From: CAZLLV01 sp964560325
GTDB taxonomy: Bacteria > Acidobacteriota > Thermoanaerobaculia > Multivoradales > DATKCC01
Direction: 5' to 3'
Assembly (NCBI GenBank): GCA_964560325.1
Contig: CAZLLV010000040.1
Location: 1 to 25,822 of the forward strand
Length of the DNA: 25,822 nucleotides
Position 1 is the first letter of the stretch; each line of letters begins with the position of its first letter. The notes below the pieces were generated by a model. The model made no database searches. It was given only the letters and a program-made list of their open reading frames with translations, and was not told where the DNA came from. The position numbers and the translations under genes are program-made. Of this stretch, positions 23,471 through 25,822 are shown one piece after another.

Positions 23471-24996
23471 TGACCGCCCCCCGTGACTTCACCGAGCTCG
23501 ACCAGTTCGAGGTCGATCCGCGCTCCGTGCGGCTCCTCGACGAGGACTTCTGCCGGGAGCGGCAGGTGGTGGTGCTCGGGAAGGCCGATCCGGCGGACCG
23601 CGAGGGGGAGGTGACGGTGGGGATGGTCGAGGCGCGCCGGATCTCGCGGGTGCGGGAGGTCGAGGCGCGGCTCGGCCGGCCGGTCCGGCCGGTGCAGCTC
23701 AACGCCTTCGAGGTGCGCCGCGCGCTCGACCGGGGCTGGGGCTTCGGCGACCCGGCGATGGACCCCGCCGTCCTGCACCTCGAGCCGGTCGCCCACCTCT
23801 CCCTGCGCGACGGTCCGGCGCCCGAGCTGGTCGAGGAGATCCTGAGCCGCGCGGTCGAGCTCGGCGCGAGCGATGTCCACGTAGAGCACTATGGCCACGA
23901 CGTCGACGTGCGCTACCGGGTCGACGGCGTCCTGCGCCAGGTGCCGACGGCGCTCTCGGTCGACAACGTCGAGTCGGTGATCGCCCGGCTCAAGGTGCTC
24001 GCCGATCTCGACATCGCCGAGCGCCGGCGCGCCCAGGACGGCCGCATCCGGGCGCTCTGGGACGACGGGCGGAGCGAGCGGCCGATCGACTTCCGGCTCT
24101 CGATCGTCCCCGGGCCGGGCGGCGAGGACGCGGTGCTGCGCATCCTCGACCGCGCGACCGCGATCCTCGGGCTCGAACAGCTCGGCTTCGCAGGCGACGA
24201 CCTCGCCACCTTCGAGCGGCTGATCACCAACCCGGAGGGGATGGTGCTCGTCACCGGGCCGACCGGGAGCGGCAAGACCACCACCCTCTACGCCGCGATC
24301 CACCGGGTCAACAGCGAAGAGAACAAGATCCTCACCGCCGAGAACCCGATCGAGTACCGCTTCCCGAAGACCAACCAGAAGCAGGTCTCGCCGGTGATGG
24401 GCTTCGCCGACTACGCGCGCGCCTTCCTGCGGCAGAACCCGGACATCATCCTGATCGGCGAGGTGCGCGACGAGGAGACCGCGGACGCGGCGGTGCGCGC
24501 GGCGCAGACCGGCCACCTGGTGCTCTCGACGCTCCACACCAACGACGCGGTGCGCACCGTCTCGCGCCTCGTCACCCTCGGAGTCGAGCCGGGGATGATC
24601 GCGAGCAGCCTCCTCGGCTCGCTCTCGCAGCGGCTGGTACGGCGGATCTGCCGGCACTGCAAAGAGGAGGCGGCGCCGAGCGCCGAGGAGGTGCGCCGGC
24701 TCGGGCTCGACCGATCGGGCCGGGGGGACGAGACCTTCTTCCGCGGCCGCGGATGCGAGGCGTGCGAGGGGCGGGGCACGAAGGGCCGCACCGGCATCTA
24801 CGAGCTCTTCGTCCCAGACGCCGAGATCGCCGACCGGGTGGCCGAGGGCGCGCCGGTCCACGCGCTACGCGAGATGGCGCTCGAGCGGGGCATGAAGACG
24901 CTCCTCGACGACGCGCTCGAGAAGGCCCGCGCCGGCACCATCCCGCTCTCCGAAGTGCTGCGCGCGGTGCCGTACCGGATGATCGAAGGCCGGTAG
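23470..24996 (+). CDS. PilB/GspE-type secretion or pilus assembly ATPase
   Basis: This 508-residue cytosolic motor ATPase powers type IV pilus extension or type II secretion. A divergent N-terminal domain (~1-110) precedes the N2 domain (ILSRAVELGASDVHVEHYG, then VRYRVDGVL). Then come Walker A GPTGSGKTT (263-271), the Asp box, Walker B (ILIGEVRDEETA), the His box (LSTLHTNDA) and a tetracysteine zinc motif (C394-x2-C397, C429-x2-C432). All catalytic motifs are intact. It is slightly shorter than typical PilB (~560) because the N1 domain is reduced. No other pilus genes are in the window, so PilB versus GspE cannot be decided. It has no usual ribosome site (see the inverted repeat at its start), and it converges on the downstream gene with a 10-base gap. 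Confidence 0.93.
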   Translation: MTAPRDFTELDQFEVDPRSVRLLDEDFCRERQVVVLGKADPADREGEVTVGMVEARRISRVREVEARLGRPVRPVQLNAFEVRRALDRGWGFGDPAMDPAVLHLEPVAHLSLRDGPAPELVEEILSRAVELGASDVHVEHYGHDVDVRYRVDGVLRQVPTALSVDNVESVIARLKVLADLDIAERRRAQDGRIRALWDDGRSERPIDFRLSIVPGPGGEDAVLRILDRATAILGLEQLGFAGDDLATFERLITNPEGMVLVTGPTGSGKTTTLYAAIHRVNSEENKILTAENPIEYRFPKTNQKQVSPVMGFADYARAFLRQNPDIILIGEVRDEETADAAVRAAQTGHLVLSTLHTNDAVRTVSRLVTLGVEPGMIASSLLGSLSQRLVRRICRHCKEEAAPSAEEVRRLGLDRSGRGDETFFRGRGCEACEGRGTKGRTGIYELFVPDAEIADRVAEGAPVHALREMALERGMKTLLDDALEKARAGTIPLSEVLRAVPYRMIEGR

Positions 24997-25006
24997 CGCA
25001 CGGTCG

Positions 25007-25822
25007 TCAGGCCGGATGGCCCGCCGTGGCGCCGGTCCCGGCCGGCGCACCGCCCTCCGCCGTGCCGGCGAGCCGCCCTTCGGGCACCAGCTGGGCGAGG
25101 GCGGCGCGGAGCGCGAGCGGATCGCCGACGGCGACCAGGGAGCGCAGCTCGCGGAGGGTCGCGGCCATGCGCTCGGGCGGGTAGGGGGAGAGGCGGCCGA
25201 CGAAGATCTTCGGATGGCGCGTGCGGTCCATCCCCTCGCCTTCGAGCTCGATCTCTTCGAACAGCTTCTCGCCCGGGCGCAGGCCGGTGAAGACGATCTC
25301 CACGTCCTCGCCCGGCCGGAAGCCGGAGAGGCGGATGAGCTGGTGGGCGAGGTCGAGGATGCGCACCGGCTCGCCCATGTCGAGGACGAAGATCTCGCCG
25401 CCCTCCCCGAGGGCGCCGGCCTGGAGCACGAGCTGCGCCGCCTCGGGAATCGTCATGAAGTAGCGCCGCATCTCCGGGTCCGTGACCGTCACCGGTCCGC
25501 CGTGGGCGATCTGGTCGCGGAAGATCCGGATCACCGAGCCGGTCGAGCCGAGCACGTTGCCGAAGCGCACGGCGAGGAAGTGGGTCTCCGGGTAGCGCCG
25601 GTGGAGGTCTTGCACCACCAGCTCGGCGACCCGCTTCGAGGCGCCCATCACGGAGGTCGGCCGCACCGCCTTGTCGGTCGAGATCAGGACGAAGGCGCCG
25701 ACCCCGAAGCCACCGGCGAGGCGCCCGATCACCTCGGTGCCGAGCACGTTGTTGCGCACCGCCTCGCCCGGGCTCGACTCCATCAGCGGCACGTGCGTGT
25801 GCGCCGCGGCGTGGAAGATCAC
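25007..25822 (-). CDS. CapD/FlaA1-type nucleotide-sugar 4,6-dehydratase, C-terminal part (cut by right edge)
   Basis: The visible 271 residues are the C-terminal portion of a polysaccharide biosynthesis dehydratase of the extended SDR family. FHAAAHTHVPLME, NNVLGT, then STDKAVRPTSVMGASKR are diagnostic: in this family the SDR Tyr is replaced by Met in the S-M-K set. VRFGNVLGSTGSVI and the MRRYFMTIPEAA segment, followed by GLRPGEKLFEE, complete the pattern. Such enzymes act on UDP-GlcNAc-type sugars for capsule, O-antigen or glycan synthesis. The N-terminal half, with any membrane segments and the cofactor Rossmann start, lies beyond base 25822, so long (membrane) and short forms cannot be told apart. 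The last ~25 residues are Gly/Ala-rich and variable. Confidence 0.93.
   Translation of the reverse strand: MIFHAAAHTHVPLMESSPGEAVRNNVLGTEVIGRLAGGFGVGAFVLISTDKAVRPTSVMGASKRVAELVVQDLHRRYPETHFLAVRFGNVLGSTGSVIRIFRDQIAHGGPVTVTDPEMRRYFMTIPEAAQLVLQAGALGEGGEIFVLDMGEPVRILDLAHQLIRLSGFRPGEDVEIVFTGLRPGEKLFEEIELEGEGMDRTRHPKIFVGRLSPYPPERMAATLRELRSLVAVGDPLALRAALAQLVPEGRLAGTAEGGAPAGTGATAGHPA

Noticed and set aside
23410..24861. 483-aa minus-strand ORF opposite the PilB-like gene
   Set aside because: A shadow of the ATPase coding frame, with no domain of its own.

Overview
The window is very GC-rich, densely packed DNA of a Gram-negative-type bacterium. A CIRCE-controlled groESL operon, a CadC-like winged-helix/beta-propeller regulator, an AfsR/SARP-type regulator, a type IV pilus/type II secretion ATPase and a secreted SdrD-B-type protein together suggest Acidobacteriota (perhaps Thermoanaerobaculia) or another soil or sediment phylum. 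That placement is inference; there is no rRNA or other phylogenetic marker to settle it.

Left part (1-13454): two paralogous RiPP loci of lasso-peptide type. Locus 1 (1-3014) has the 3' end of an asparagine-synthetase-like cyclase, a 59-residue precursor and one large protein fusing a phosphoribosyltransferase (PRTase) domain, a PqqD/RRE domain and an HPr-kinase-like domain. Locus 2 (9382-13454) has a complete cyclase, a 54-residue precursor, a PRTase-PqqD protein and a separate HPr-kinase-like protein. Both precursors carry the lasso leader motif YxxPx(L/I)xxxG, and both predicted cores are 21 residues long with Asp at position 8. No transglutaminase-like leader peptidase (B2) and no ABC exporter is visible, and the usual small B1 protein is replaced by the PRTase-PqqD protein. 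Between the loci lie a convergent SARP/AAA regulator (2912-5260), an intergenic region with CTGACG repeats at 11-bp spacing, and a 1227-residue secreted multidomain protein (5634-9317).

Middle part (13451-16416): groES-groEL behind a sigma70-like promoter whose -35 box overlaps the stop codon of the last RiPP gene, followed by CIRCE. After groEL come a roughly 177-nt imperfect palindrome, a terminator-like hairpin and a ferritin gene.

Right part: a minus-strand operon (hotdog thioesterase, DUF885-like lipoprotein, rhomboid-like membrane protein lacking the catalytic residues), a small secreted four-cysteine protein, a 670-bp non-coding stretch with a duplicated dispersed repeat, a membrane-bound winged-helix/PD40 regulator divergent from a secreted alpha/beta hydrolase, a PilB/GspE ATPase, and the C-terminal part of a CapD/FlaA1-type nucleotide-sugar dehydratase running off the right edge.

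The item of greatest interest is the pair of lasso-type loci carrying PRTase-RRE and HPr-kinase-like enzymes. They suggest a lasso-like peptide family with phosphoryl and possibly phosphoribosyl tailoring.
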